A stretch of 64,000 nucleotides of DNA. Origin: Ignavibacteriaceae bacterium (GTDB taxonomy: Bacteria; Bacteroidota; Ignavibacteria; Ignavibacteriales; Ignavibacteriaceae). The notes beneath the pieces are model-generated. The model worked only from the letters and a program-made list of their open reading frames with translations, did no database searches and had not been told where the DNA came from. The number at the start of each line of letters is the position of its first letter. The stretch's first letter is position 1. This document shows positions 17,061 to 26,584 of the stretch, piece after piece. The stretch is from contig WBUK01000014.1 of the NCBI GenBank assembly GCA_008933765.1, positions 1 to 64,000 on the forward strand, read 5' to 3'. A program made the position numbers and the translations under genes.

Positions 17061-19445
17061 CTACAGGTTACGCAGTAAAGTTTCAAGTTCATCTTCATTA
17101 TCAATCAAAATCTCACGCGCTTTTGCCCCTTCGCCCGGACCGACAATCCCGGCAAGTTCAAGCTGATCAACTATTCTGGCAGCCCTCGCATATCCCACTT
17201 TTAGCCTGCGTTGCAAAAATGAAACGGAGCCCTGCCCGCTTCTTAACACTGCCCTTGCAGCGTCTTCAAAGAAGGGGTCTTTGTCGTCTAAAATGCCGCT
17301 TTCACTATTTTTATTATCCACTAACGAAGGCAGTTCATAAATTTCCGGCGGGTATGGCTGTTCTGATACCACTTCAATTAATTTTTCGATTTCATCCGTG
17401 GTTATGTAAGCGTTTTGGATTCTGATAGGTTTGGGCGTTCCGGGCGGCAGGTAAAGCATATCACCTCTTCCCAGAAGCTGCTCTGCACCGTTCATATCCA
17501 AAATCGTGCGGGAGTCCGTCCGCTGTGCTGTCTGATAGGCAATTCTTGCGGGGAAATTAGCCTTAATCACGCCGGTGATAACATCCACCGAGGGGCGCTG
17601 TGTTGCAATAACCAAGTGGATACCCACCGCACGCGCCATTTGTGCCAGACGGGCAATCGGCTCTTCAACATCCTTACCGGCGGTTATCATTAAGTCTGCC
17701 AACTCGTCAATTACCACCACAATAAAGGGCATAAACTTGTGCTCCAATTCATCCCCTTCGCGTTGCTTTATTCCGCCCGAACGCAGTTTGTTGTTGTAAT
17801 CAACTATGTTTCTTACACCAACCTGCGAAAGTTTGTCGTACCTGATTTCCATCTCAAGCACGATTGACTTAAGCAAAATAACCGCATTCCCCGGTGAAGA
17901 AACGATAAAATCGTTAATATCGGGAGATTTAACCAAAAAGTGATATTTCAACTTTTCATAAAGCGAAAGCTCAACTTTTTTAGGGTCGATAATTGCAAAT
18001 TTTACTTCGGTCGGGTACTTTGAAAACAATAACGAAGCTATTATCATATTAACACCGACTGACTTACCGGAACCGGTAGCACCCGCTATCAGCAAATGCG
18101 GCACGCGTGCCAGGTCGTCAACAAAGGTCTGTCCCGAAATTGATTTCCCAAGCGCAATAGGCAGCGAATATTTTGTGTTCTTAAGATCGGGCAGCACCGA
18201 ACCTGCCAGCACTATCGATGGGTTGTCGTTCGGTATTTCCACACCAATAGTACCTCGACCCGGCATGGGGGCAATAATTCTGATTCCTTTCGCTGCAAGT
18301 GCAAGCGCAATATCATTTTCCAGCGAAAGAATTTTACTGATTTTAACACCCGGTGCCGGCACAATCTCAAAAAGGGTTACAACCGGTCCGGCAGTGGTGT
18401 CTATTTTCTCAATTTCAATGTCAAATAGCGCAAGCTTTTCTTTAAGCCTTACCTTTTTGCTTTCAAGTTCCGAGTCTTCCGCATATTGTCTGGAAGTATC
18501 AGCCTTTATTAAAAACTCACCAACGGGAATTTGATATTCATCATCAGGCGCGCGATACTCGGGCACGGGTTTTTCAACCGGTGGTGGTGGCGGAACAAGA
18601 TCTGCAGCAGTTTTTACTGAAGTGGAAAAAACAGGTTTTGGTTTCTTAGGCTGAACAGGCGGTTCTTCAGTTTGAGTGAACTTAAGTTCATCCCCGAATA
18701 CGGGCGGCTGCTCGCTCTTTTCACCTTTAACGACTTTACTGATTTTATCCTGACTGTTTTCAAGAGAAGTTTTTCGCTCATCTTCTCTGATACGGGTCCG
18801 TTCCGCTCTTCGATCCGATTGTTCTTTCAATTTTTCGGTGCCTGAATTGAAAAGATTTTTAATTTTTTCCACAAGCCAAAGGAAAAATTTCTCAATTTTC
18901 AGATCGAAAGTTATAACCAGAACAGTAACAATAAGAACTAAAAAGAGGGAAATGGCGCCAATTCCGCCGAGAAATTGATATGCAAGCGCACCTACGGTTT
19001 TACCCATCCCGCCGGCAAGCACAACTGCAGTTTCTTCACCTATTGCGTCAATAGCACGGAGAGTGCCCCAAAATGAAGCGAGAATTAAGGCGGAACTTAA
19101 AAGAAAATTTGTAATGTAGATTAACCTTCGGAGTTCCAACGGTTTGAATAAGCGAAAACCCCACATCCCTGAAAGCACAGGGATTACTAACGAAAAATAT
19201 CCGAAAGCCGACTTCACAAAGAAAGCCGCTATATACGCGCCGGCTATGCCAAGCCAATTTTTCGTAGCCATTGCTTCTCCCGTTGCATAACGCAATCGGG
19301 GGTCATCTGCCGATGAAAATGACAGTATGCTCAGAAAGAGGAGAACCGAGAACGAAACGATAAAAAAGCCAAGCAGCCTCTTCTTCTTCTCGTGAGACAA
19401 CTCAAAATAAGTTCTTCCGCTTCCTTTTTTGGTTCTTCCGCTCAT
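17061..19445 (-). CDS. ftsK: DNA translocase FtsK/SpoIIIE
   Basis: Hexameric ATP-driven pump at the division septum that clears chromosome ends and activates dimer resolution. 794 residues. The N-terminal membrane domain has four hydrophobic spans (about 28-180), followed by a charged/proline-rich linker (about 200-290), the alpha and beta motor domains, and the gamma winged helix at the C-terminus (QGSVSFLQRRLKVGYARAAR). Walker A is GATGSGKSVGVNMI near 450; Walker B is VVIDELADLM near 560. The linker is short compared with E. coli FtsK and closer to SpoIIIE. lolA follows 28 bp downstream. Confidence 0.97.
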   Translation of the reverse strand: MSGRTKKGSGRTYFELSHEKKKRLLGFFIVSFSVLLFLSILSFSSADDPRLRYATGEAMATKNWLGIAGAYIAAFFVKSAFGYFSLVIPVLSGMWGFRLFKPLELRRLIYITNFLLSSALILASFWGTLRAIDAIGEETAVVLAGGMGKTVGALAYQFLGGIGAISLFLVLIVTVLVITFDLKIEKFFLWLVEKIKNLFNSGTEKLKEQSDRRAERTRIREDERKTSLENSQDKISKVVKGEKSEQPPVFGDELKFTQTEEPPVQPKKPKPVFSTSVKTAADLVPPPPPVEKPVPEYRAPDDEYQIPVGEFLIKADTSRQYAEDSELESKKVRLKEKLALFDIEIEKIDTTAGPVVTLFEIVPAPGVKISKILSLENDIALALAAKGIRIIAPMPGRGTIGVEIPNDNPSIVLAGSVLPDLKNTKYSLPIALGKSISGQTFVDDLARVPHLLIAGATGSGKSVGVNMIIASLLFSKYPTEVKFAIIDPKKVELSLYEKLKYHFLVKSPDINDFIVSSPGNAVILLKSIVLEMEIRYDKLSQVGVRNIVDYNNKLRSGGIKQREGDELEHKFMPFIVVVIDELADLMITAGKDVEEPIARLAQMARAVGIHLVIATQRPSVDVITGVIKANFPARIAYQTAQRTDSRTILDMNGAEQLLGRGDMLYLPPGTPKPIRIQNAYITTDEIEKLIEVVSEQPYPPEIYELPSLVDNKNSESGILDDKDPFFEDAARAVLRSGQGSVSFLQRRLKVGYARAARIVDQLELAGIVGPGEGAKAREILIDNEDELETLLRNL

Positions 19446-19459
19446 CCCTCCTCGGGCTG

Positions 19460-20206
19460 TTATTTATTTGGTGTGTCTTTTTTCGGGGTTAAAAATTTTA
19501 TCGTGTTATTACTAAACACGGGTACAACATCTGTAATGTTTAATTGTGCACAATATTTCAAATCATCTTCAAACCCTGCTGCCAGTAAAATCTTTCCGTG
19601 CTCGCTGATTTTAAACATATCAAGCAGTTTATCGCCATACTTTTCGGCTAAATCAAGGGCAACCAACGATGCGTCTGAAAGTTCAACTTCAGGCTCAATC
19701 TTCATTATTTCTTTAATAAGCATACCGGCACATACTGTATCTTCAAGGCTGAAATCACCGTTTCGCCCCGAACATACTATCTCTAAACTGCCCTCTTTTT
19801 TAACCGCATTTTTTGCGACCCCGGCGATGTTTAAAAATGAGCAGATGTAGGAATTGGTGCTGTACTTACTCTTCACTATTGCTTTAGAGCCGTTTGTGGT
19901 GAAAAACACAATCGACTTTCCCGATACTTTCTCTTCACTGTATTCAGCGGGTGAATTTCCCAGGTCAAAACCTTCAATTTTTTTTGTGTTTTTCTCACCG
20001 CCGCGCATCGTGCGTCCGCCAAATGAACTTGCTGAAGCGATTTTACTGAAATCGAGCGACCCAACGGGTACTATCTCTTTCGCTCCGTTCATAAATGCAG
20101 TTACTATCGTGGAAGTTGCCCTTAGCACATCAATTACTACTGATATTTTGCCCGCAAAATAGAGTTCTTCCACCATCAGTGGAGTTAATATAGTATTTAT
20201 CCTCAT
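19460..20206 (-). CDS. comB: 2-phosphosulfolactate phosphatase (ComB family)
   Basis: Predicted Mg-dependent phosphatase converting 2-phosphosulfolactate to sulfolactate. 248 residues, normal for ComB. Diagnostic features are the N-terminal VVIDVLRATSTIVTAFMNGA (residues about 23-42), GGRTMRGGEKNTKKIEGFDLGNSP-like segment around 63-88 and FFTTNGSKAI near 105. ComA (phosphosulfolactate synthase) is not in this window, so the pathway here is unknown: coenzyme M, sulfolactate or a sulfonated metabolite are possible. It lies 10 bp after gcvT and 14 bp before ftsK, all co-directional. Confidence 0.85.
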   Translation of the reverse strand: MRINTILTPLMVEELYFAGKISVVIDVLRATSTIVTAFMNGAKEIVPVGSLDFSKIASASSFGGRTMRGGEKNTKKIEGFDLGNSPAEYSEEKVSGKSIVFFTTNGSKAIVKSKYSTNSYICSFLNIAGVAKNAVKKEGSLEIVCSGRNGDFSLEDTVCAGMLIKEIMKIEPEVELSDASLVALDLAEKYGDKLLDMFKISEHGKILLAAGFEDDLKYCAQLNITDVVPVFSNNTIKFLTPKKDTPNK

Positions 20207-20216
20207 AAAAATCCTG

Positions 20217-21299
20217 CTATTTCTTTATAAACGGCGCCTTTGTAACTTCAACCGGTATCCGGTTACCGCGAACCACCATTTCCAACGGCTCGCCGGAGGC
20301 TAACGATTCAGTTGAAATGTACGCCAAACAAATACCCTGCTCCAAAATGGGGCTTACAGTGCCGCTCGTAAGTTTACCGACTGTTTTATCCCCCGACATT
20401 ACTTCGTAGCCGGGTCTCGGAAATGATTTCCCGATGCAAAGAAGTGGTGTTAATTTCCTCTTAATACCCTCTTCTTTTGCCCTTGCTATAGCTTCTTTTC
20501 CGATAAACGACTCTTTTTTCATTTTGGTTATCCAACCCAACCCCGCTTCTAACGGGTTTGTGGTTTGGTCGATGTCGTTACCGTAAAGGCAAAAACCCAT
20601 CTCCAATCTCAGAGAGTCGCGTGCACCAAGCCCGCACGGTTTCAGAAGATACTCTTTTCCTTCTTTTGTAAGTTCTTCCCAAAGTGCGCACGCAAAATCT
20701 TCATCGCCTTTGAAGTAAAGCTCGTATCCATGCTCACCGGTGTAGCCGGTTCTTGAAATCATTACCTCTTCAGAGTGGAATTTACCATAGATAAAATGGT
20801 AATATTCGATATCCAACGAGATGCCAAAAACGGCTTCAACCACTTTTTGTGAGTAAGGACCCTGTATTGCAATCAAAGAGTATTCGTCACTCTTATCGTT
20901 TATTGTAACACCCTCAGTGTTGTGAGCGCGCATCCACTCAAGGTCTTTTTCAATGTTGGAGGCGTTAATCACCAACATGAATTTTTTGGGATCAAGCTTG
21001 TAAACTAACAGGTCGTCAACTATTCCGCCGTCATCATAACACATTGCCGAGTATTGAATCCGCCCCGGAAAAAGGGTTGATGCGTCGTTCGTTGTTATCT
21101 TTTGCACAAAATCAAGGGCGTGCTCGCCTTCAATTATAACCTCGCCCATGTGGCTTACATCAAACATACCAACTGAGCTTCTTACTGCTTTATGCTCGGC
21201 TATTATCGATTCGTACTGAATCGGCATCGAATAACCTGCAAACTCGACCATCTTAGCGCCGAGTTTTTCATGTATCTTAAATAATTTTGTCTTTTTCAC
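20217..21299 (-). CDS. gcvT: Aminomethyltransferase (glycine cleavage system T protein)
   Basis: Transfers the aminomethyl group from lipoylated H protein to tetrahydrofolate, releasing ammonia. 360 residues, normal. Diagnostic segments: MVEFAGYSMPIQYESIIAEH near 16-35, GMFDVSHMGEV near 43-53, RTGYTGEHGYELYF near 183-196, and LRLEMGFCLYGNDID near 227. The start is GTG. No gcvH or gcvP is adjacent, so the system genes are dispersed. A TATATTTG -7-like box lies about 40 bases upstream. Confidence 0.96.
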   Translation of the reverse strand: MKKTKLFKIHEKLGAKMVEFAGYSMPIQYESIIAEHKAVRSSVGMFDVSHMGEVIIEGEHALDFVQKITTNDASTLFPGRIQYSAMCYDDGGIVDDLLVYKLDPKKFMLVINASNIEKDLEWMRAHNTEGVTINDKSDEYSLIAIQGPYSQKVVEAVFGISLDIEYYHFIYGKFHSEEVMISRTGYTGEHGYELYFKGDEDFACALWEELTKEGKEYLLKPCGLGARDSLRLEMGFCLYGNDIDQTTNPLEAGLGWITKMKKESFIGKEAIARAKEEGIKRKLTPLLCIGKSFPRPGYEVMSGDKTVGKLTSGTVSPILEQGICLAYISTESLASGEPLEMVVRGNRIPVEVTKAPFIKK

Positions 21300-21339
21300 T
21301 TTACACCGCCACCGGATGAAATTTCGTTATTGAATTTAT

Positions 21340-21347
21340 CAAATATA
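21340..21347 (-). promoter_or_regulatory. Bacteroidota-type -7 box upstream of gcvT
   Basis: TATATTTG on the minus strand matches the TAnnTTTG -7 consensus of the Bacteroidota primary sigma factor and lies 41 bases before the gcvT start. No good TTTG -33 element is seen at the expected spacing, so the call is weak. Confidence 0.35.
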
Positions 21348-21362
21348 CTAATTTATGGTGAA

Positions 21363-22925
21363 CTACTCTGCCACCATACTCGTAATATCCTGCTTGGTTT
21401 TGCGGGTTATTACTTTAAATTGATCTGAACTGAACGCATTATCTTCCTCTATTCTGATCCTAAGCAGATAACGAACCTGCATTTTTGTCAGTGTGCTTAT
21501 CACACCTTCCTTCAATTTTTGAGCTACAAAAGGATGACACTTGATAATAATCGACCGATGCTTTGCTTCGCTTCTGTATTTGCCCAACCACTCGTCAATC
21601 TCATGAATCAGGTGCGACTTTTTGGTTAACAAACCTGTTCCCATGCAAACGGGGCAGGTTTCCGTAAGAGCCTGCATAATATTCTGCCGAACCCGCTGAC
21701 GGGTGATTTGAACCAATCCAAAATCTGACATCGGAAGTATTGATACTTTTGCCCTGTCGCGTCTGAATTCTTTTTTCAGTTCGTCATAAACTTTTTTTCT
21801 GTTTTTTTCATCTTCAAGGTCGATGAAATCCACCACAATCAACCCGCCAATATCACGCAGTTTAAGCTGCCGGGCAATTTCTCTGGCGGCTTCAAGGTCT
21901 GTTTTTAACGAGTTAAGTTCCTGATCTTTGCTCGCAGCATATTTACCGGAGTTCACATCGATTACCACCATGGCTTCGGTGTGGTCAATCACGATATGCC
22001 CGCCGCTTTTCATCATAACTCTGCGCGCGAAAAGTTCTTTTATCTGCTCTTCTACCTTGAACGCTTCAAATATCGGATCAGTTCCTCGAACCTGTTCAAC
22101 TTTGTCAACAAGTTCCGGCTGCGAAACTGCAATGTAGTCTTTAATCTCGCGATATACCCTCTTGTTATCGATATAAACTTTTGAGATATCCGATGTAAAA
22201 AGGTCTCTTATCACGCTTGAAGTGGTTGATACATCCTGATAGACAAGCGACGGGGGAGTTTCGTTTTTGGCTTTCTCCTGAATCTTCTTCCACATTTTCA
22301 GAAGATCTTTCATGTCGTTCTTTATCTGCTCATCAGATTGCCCGCGGGCAACAGTTCTGATGATCAAACCGTAATTCTGCGGAAGGAACGATTTCGCTAT
22401 AACACGCAAGCGCTTCCTTTCACGGAAATCGGTTATTTTCTTCGATACGCCTATCTTATTATCATAAGGAAGAAGAACGCAAAAGCGCCCCGGAATCGAG
22501 ATTGAAGAAGAAACCCTTACGCCTTTATTGCTTACGGGTTCTTTTGTTATCTGAACCAAAATCGGCTCGCCTTTTTGAAGAACCGGCACGCCGTTAATCA
22601 ACTTTGGGCTTGTCGCAGTGTTTTCTTCGTCTGCTGCTGCCCGGGTTACATTGTCGTCTGCTTCATCTTCATCTATCATCGCCTGAAGCTCTTTCGTCCG
22701 CTCTCCTATATCAGAGAAGTGGAGGAAAGCGTCGTGCTTCATTCCAATATCGATGAAAGCAGCTTTAATTCCCGGCAGAACTCTGGCAACTTTGCCGAGA
22801 TATACATCGCCAACCATCCTCCGGTTCTCGGAATAATCGACGAAGAAATCGACTAACTTGCCGTCTTCGGTGATCGCAACACGGGTCTGTGTCGCTGATG
22901 AATTTATTATAATTTCTTTTAACAT
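21363..22925 (-). CDS. rng: Ribonuclease G (Rne/Rng family)
   Basis: Endoribonuclease for rRNA 5' processing and mRNA decay. 520 residues, the length of RNase G and without the long C-terminal scaffold of RNase E. An S1 RNA-binding domain lies at about 36-130, with an acidic linker inserted around 75-110 (IDEDEADDNVTRAAADEEN). The catalytic metal-binding residues are in MVVIDVNSGKYA (near 312) and VVDFIDLEDEKNR (near 350). The zinc-link CPVCMGTG near 420 is present. It stands apart, with 63 bp to gcvT and 213 bp to pnp. Confidence 0.96.
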   Translation of the reverse strand: MLKEIIINSSATQTRVAITEDGKLVDFFVDYSENRRMVGDVYLGKVARVLPGIKAAFIDIGMKHDAFLHFSDIGERTKELQAMIDEDEADDNVTRAAADEENTATSPKLINGVPVLQKGEPILVQITKEPVSNKGVRVSSSISIPGRFCVLLPYDNKIGVSKKITDFRERKRLRVIAKSFLPQNYGLIIRTVARGQSDEQIKNDMKDLLKMWKKIQEKAKNETPPSLVYQDVSTTSSVIRDLFTSDISKVYIDNKRVYREIKDYIAVSQPELVDKVEQVRGTDPIFEAFKVEEQIKELFARRVMMKSGGHIVIDHTEAMVVIDVNSGKYAASKDQELNSLKTDLEAAREIARQLKLRDIGGLIVVDFIDLEDEKNRKKVYDELKKEFRRDRAKVSILPMSDFGLVQITRQRVRQNIMQALTETCPVCMGTGLLTKKSHLIHEIDEWLGKYRSEAKHRSIIIKCHPFVAQKLKEGVISTLTKMQVRYLLRIRIEEDNAFSSDQFKVITRKTKQDITSMVAE

Positions 22926-23095
22926 AATGTGTTAAACTCTTTGTATTTAACAGTTTAGCTGATACCGTTAATATTTCAATATCATTTAAATATAGTTCAC
23001 CCATTGCGCTTAATGAAGCACAACGGCTATAAAAGTAAAACCGGATGAAGTTTCTGAGAAACTCAATCATAAATTTTTCAAATCTTTTGTAAATT

Positions 23096-23131
23096 GAGGC
23101 AGCCGGCTCGATCAAAAACTCCGGCTGCCTC
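23096..23131 (-). terminator. Strong GC stem-loop after pnp
   Basis: GAGGCAGCCGG (23096-23106) pairs perfectly with CCGGCTGCCTC (23121-23131), an 11-bp stem with a 14-base loop, starting eight bases after the pnp stop. On the pnp strand the T-rich tract lies before rather than after the stem, so it may act as a 3'-end stabiliser as much as a terminator. The remaining gap to rng (22926-23095) is AT-rich and no gene is evident. Confidence 0.65.
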
Positions 23132-23138
23132 AAAAAAA

Positions 23139-25247
23139 TTATTCTTCGTTTTTCTTCGCCTCTGCTGCTGCTTCTTTCAACAATGCTTTTCTGCTGAGGC
23201 TGTATTTACCGTTTTCCATACGGAGTAGTTTTACTTTTACTTTATCTCCCTCTTTGAAGTAGTCACTTACTTTTTGTACTTTCTTCAAATCAATCTCGGA
23301 GATATGCATTAACCCGGATTTTCCGGGGAGGATTTCCACGAGCGCCCCAAAATCCATCAGTTTGGTAACCACACCGTCGTATGTTTCACCAACGGTCGGC
23401 TGGGTCGTCATCAGTTTAATCCGTGTTGCTGCTGAGTTAGCGGACTCAGCGTCCGGTCCTGCAATTTGTACGGTGCCGTCATCTTCAATCGAAATGTCCA
23501 CACCAAATTCTTTCTGCATCCCTTGAATTGTCTTGCCACCCGGTCCTATAATCGAACCGATTAAATCGGTAGGGATAGTTAAGGAAACAAGAGTTGGTGC
23601 AAACGGGCAAAGCTCCGGTCTCGGCTCAGCGATAGCCGAGTTCATAATCCCGAGGATGTGCATTCTGCCTTCTTTTGCCTGACGGAGAGCAATCTCCATT
23701 ATTTCGAAAGATACACCCTTAATCTTAATATCCATCTGGAACCCGGTAACACCATCAGCGGTACCGGCAACTTTGAAGTCCATATCGCCAAAATGATCTT
23801 CATTCCCGAGGATATCAGAAAGAACAGCGAAAGCATCCCCTTCTTTAATTAAGCCCATTGCAATACCTGCAACAGCTTTCTTAACCGGCACGCCGCCATC
23901 CATCAGTGCGAGCGAACCCGCACAAACAGTAGCCATCGAAGAAGAACCGTTTGATTCAAGAATATCACTTACAAGCCTGATTGCATAAGGGAAATCCTTC
24001 TCATCCGGAAGCATATTCTTCAACGACCTTTCGGCAAGATTACCATGCCCAACTTCACGCCTTCCGACACCGGAATATCTTCCGACTTCACCCACGGAAA
24101 ATGGGGGGAAATTGTAATGAAGGTTGAATCTTTTAACTGTTTCCTCCATCAGCCCGTCGATAATTTGCTGGTCGTTCTTCGAACCGAGCGTAAGCGTAGT
24201 TAAACTCTGTGTTTCGCCCCTGGTGAAAAGTGCGGAAGCATGAGTTCTTGGCAGCACACCCAATTCAATGGTAATCGGTCTGATTTCGTGCGTTTTTCTG
24301 CCGTCTAAACGGAGGTTTTTCTCGAGTATGCACTTTCTGATCAACTCATACTGGAAGTCGTGCAGAAACCCGTTAATTGTTCCCTCCATTTCGGGGTATT
24401 TTTCAGCAAGCGCTTCGTTAGTTTCTTTGAAAAGGGAATCGAAAGCGTCGCTTCTTTCCTGTTTAGCCATTACAGTGTTAATAATGTCCGAAAGTCTGTT
24501 GTAGGCTAACTGTTTCACTTCATTGAACAGCTCCCGGTCAACTTCTTTCGGTTCCACTGTCATTTTCGGCTTACCGCATTCAGCCACAAGCTCTTTAATG
24601 GCAGCCACAATTTTTGCAATTTGCTCCTGAGCGAACCGCAAAGCGTCAAGCATAACTTCTTCAGAGACCTGAAGCGCTTCACCTTCAACCATCATAATCG
24701 AGTCTTCAGTGCCGGCAACCACCAGTTCAAGGTCACTTTTTTCAATTTCCTCGAATGTGGGGTTCACGATAAAGCTGCCGTCCACTCTTCCAACTCTTAC
24801 ACCTGCAATAGGCCCCAAAAAGGGGATGTTGGAAACCGCCAGAGCGGCAGAAGCGCCACAAATTGCAATAACATCAGAATCGTTCACCCTGTCGAACGAG
24901 TGTGTTGTAGCAACTATCTGCGTTTCATTTCTGTAGTTATCGTCGAACAAAGGTCTTATCGGACGATCGATCAGCCGTGCAGTCAAAATTTCTTTTTCCG
25001 AGGGCTTTCCTTCTCTTTTGAAGAACCCACCGGGGAACTTACCAACGGCAGCCTGCTTTTCACGATATTCAACCTGCAAAGGGAAGAAATCGATCCCTTC
25101 CATCGCCTTAGGAGAAGCTACGGCGGCAACTAAAACCATTGTGTCACCATAACGCACCATAACTGAGCCTGAAGCCTGACGGGCAAATCGCCCCGTTTCA
25201 AAACTCAGTGTTTTGCCGCCAATTTCAACTTCTTTTGTGTAAATCAT
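23139..25247 (-). CDS. pnp: Polyribonucleotide nucleotidyltransferase
   Basis: Phosphorolytic 3'-5' exoribonuclease of mRNA decay. 702 residues, normal. It contains two RNase PH-like domains (about 1-230 and 310-540; the second with VGEVGRYSGVGRREVGHGNL and KVAGTADGVTGFQMD), a KH domain near 560-615 (IGSIIGPGGKTIQGMQKEFG) and a C-terminal S1 domain near 622-690 (GVVTKLMDFGALVEI). It follows rpsO by 8 bp, the conserved rpsO-pnp arrangement. The start ATG follows AAGG with good spacing. Confidence 0.98.
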   Translation of the reverse strand: MIYTKEVEIGGKTLSFETGRFARQASGSVMVRYGDTMVLVAAVASPKAMEGIDFFPLQVEYREKQAAVGKFPGGFFKREGKPSEKEILTARLIDRPIRPLFDDNYRNETQIVATTHSFDRVNDSDVIAICGASAALAVSNIPFLGPIAGVRVGRVDGSFIVNPTFEEIEKSDLELVVAGTEDSIMMVEGEALQVSEEVMLDALRFAQEQIAKIVAAIKELVAECGKPKMTVEPKEVDRELFNEVKQLAYNRLSDIINTVMAKQERSDAFDSLFKETNEALAEKYPEMEGTINGFLHDFQYELIRKCILEKNLRLDGRKTHEIRPITIELGVLPRTHASALFTRGETQSLTTLTLGSKNDQQIIDGLMEETVKRFNLHYNFPPFSVGEVGRYSGVGRREVGHGNLAERSLKNMLPDEKDFPYAIRLVSDILESNGSSSMATVCAGSLALMDGGVPVKKAVAGIAMGLIKEGDAFAVLSDILGNEDHFGDMDFKVAGTADGVTGFQMDIKIKGVSFEIMEIALRQAKEGRMHILGIMNSAIAEPRPELCPFAPTLVSLTIPTDLIGSIIGPGGKTIQGMQKEFGVDISIEDDGTVQIAGPDAESANSAATRIKLMTTQPTVGETYDGVVTKLMDFGALVEILPGKSGLMHISEIDLKKVQKVSDYFKEGDKVKVKLLRMENGKYSLSRKALLKEAAAEAKKNEE

Positions 25248-25255
25248 TTAAAACC

Positions 25256-25519
25256 TTACTTTCTGATATTCAATTCTTTTATTATCGCCCTGTATCTGGT
25301 GATGTCTTTTCTTATAAGATAGTCGAGAAGCCTTCTTCTCTTACCTACCATTTGCAGTAATCCCCTTCTTGAATGGTGATCTTTAGCATGAGCGTTGAAG
25401 TGGTCAGTAAGATCGTTAATTCTTTTTGTTAAAATTGCGATCTGAACTTCAGCCTTGCCCGAGTCTTTCTCGTTTGCACCATACTTCTTGATTATCTCAA
25501 GTTTTTCTTCGTTTGTCAT
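25256..25519 (-). CDS. rpsO: 30S ribosomal protein S15
   Basis: Primary binder of 16S rRNA helices 20-22 during small-subunit assembly. 87 residues (usual 88-89). Conserved segments: [40 protein letters not shown] and [13 protein letters not shown]. Precedes pnp directly. A hairpin in its leader (25547-25570) may relate to S15 autoregulation, which is known in several phyla with different RNA structures. Confidence 0.98.
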   Translation of the reverse strand: MTNEEKLEIIKKYGANEKDSGKAEVQIAILTKRINDLTDHFNAHAKDHHSRRGLLQMVGKRRRLLDYLIRKDITRYRAIIKELNIRK

Positions 25520-25546
25520 TGTTTTTCCTGTATTACTTGTACAATC

Positions 25547-25570
25547 TGACCCCAGAGAGAACCGAGGTCA
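25547..25570 (-). promoter_or_regulatory. Hairpin in the rpsO leader
   Basis: On the coding strand TGACCTC pairs with GGGGTCA (one G-U pair) around a 10-base loop, ending about 28 bases before the rpsO start. The surrounding 25571-25651 is very AT-rich and may contain the promoter. A role in S15 feedback is inference from position. Confidence 0.4.
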
Positions 25571-25651
25571 ATTAATTAATTCTATTCTTCTTTTAATTTT
25601 AATCGATTTATAAGTATTTAATCAATTTTGAAATTATTACTCTGTTTGTTT

Positions 25652-26584
25652 TTATCTCTTTTCCAACAGAGCTTTTGCCTGTTCAATATCTTTCTTTATC
25701 TGCTGAACAAGATCGTCTTTAGCGATGAATCTCATCTCTCCCCTGATTCTGTCGGTAAACCTTACACGCAAATTTTTTCCGTAGAGATCGTACCCGGGAA
25801 AATCGAGGAGATGAACCTCCACAGCCAAATCCTTCAGGTTGAAGGTGGGTCTGCGCCCCACATTCACAACCCCTTTCATGGTTTTACCGTCTAATTCAAC
25901 GAGTGCAGCGTACACCCCGCTTGCAGGCAGAATCTTGTTCTCCGAATCACACTCCAGATTTGCAGTTGGGAACCCAAGGTCGCGCCCTCTTTTATCGCCG
26001 TGCACCACTTCACCAAAAATTTCATACTCACGCCCGAGTAATTCAGCGGCACCCCGCACATCTCCCTCTGCAAGGCGCTTCCTTACTTGCGTGCTGCTGA
26101 TATTTGATTGATTTTGCATAACAGCCTCGACATATGTTACTTTGAAACCTAATTTTTGAGCTAAACTCCTGATAAAACTTTCATCACCTTTTCGGTCTTT
26201 CCCAAATTTATGGTCGTGCCCTACGATAATCTCCTCAATTCCTGTTCCGTTCAGAATGAATTTAGAGAAGAATTCATCGGCGGTAAGTTCCGAAAATTCG
26301 TGTGTAAAATTAATAATAAAAACCTCGTCAATCCCAAGGTCCTCAAAAACCCTCAGTTTTTCAGCGGTAGTCATCAGCAGTTTGATGTCACCACCTTTGA
26401 AAACCACCTCCCGCGGATGCGGGTCAAATGTTAAGATCATCGACCTGCTGCCGGAAGCTTTTGCCTTCTCTTTCAGAATATTCAGCAGAGCCTGGTGCCC
26501 TAAGTGAACGCCGTCAAAAGTTCCAACGGTTAATACCGTTTTATCCGACTTTTGAACCTCGCTAAGGTCATGATAAATTTTCAT
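25652..26584 (-). CDS. ribF: Bifunctional riboflavin kinase / FAD synthetase
   Basis: Makes FMN from riboflavin and then FAD. 310 residues, normal. The N-terminal nucleotidyltransferase has VLTVGTFDGVHLGHQALL (residues about 18-35) and ISSTQVRKRLAEGD near 150; the C-terminal kinase has the GFPTANLE motif near 208-216 and GVVNVGRRPTF near 243. The start overlaps truB by 17 bp; truB-ribF is a common pair. Confidence 0.97.
   Translation of the reverse strand: MKIYHDLSEVQKSDKTVLTVGTFDGVHLGHQALLNILKEKAKASGSRSMILTFDPHPREVVFKGGDIKLLMTTAEKLRVFEDLGIDEVFIINFTHEFSELTADEFFSKFILNGTGIEEIIVGHDHKFGKDRKGDESFIRSLAQKLGFKVTYVEAVMQNQSNISSTQVRKRLAEGDVRGAAELLGREYEIFGEVVHGDKRGRDLGFPTANLECDSENKILPASGVYAALVELDGKTMKGVVNVGRRPTFNLKDLAVEVHLLDFPGYDLYGKNLRVRFTDRIRGEMRFIAKDDLVQQIKKDIEQAKALLEKR

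Noticed and set aside
23139..25247. Plus-strand ORFs such as 24621-25133 (170 codons) opposite pnp
   Set aside because: They are antisense shadows of a fully conserved PNPase with no matching domain of their own.
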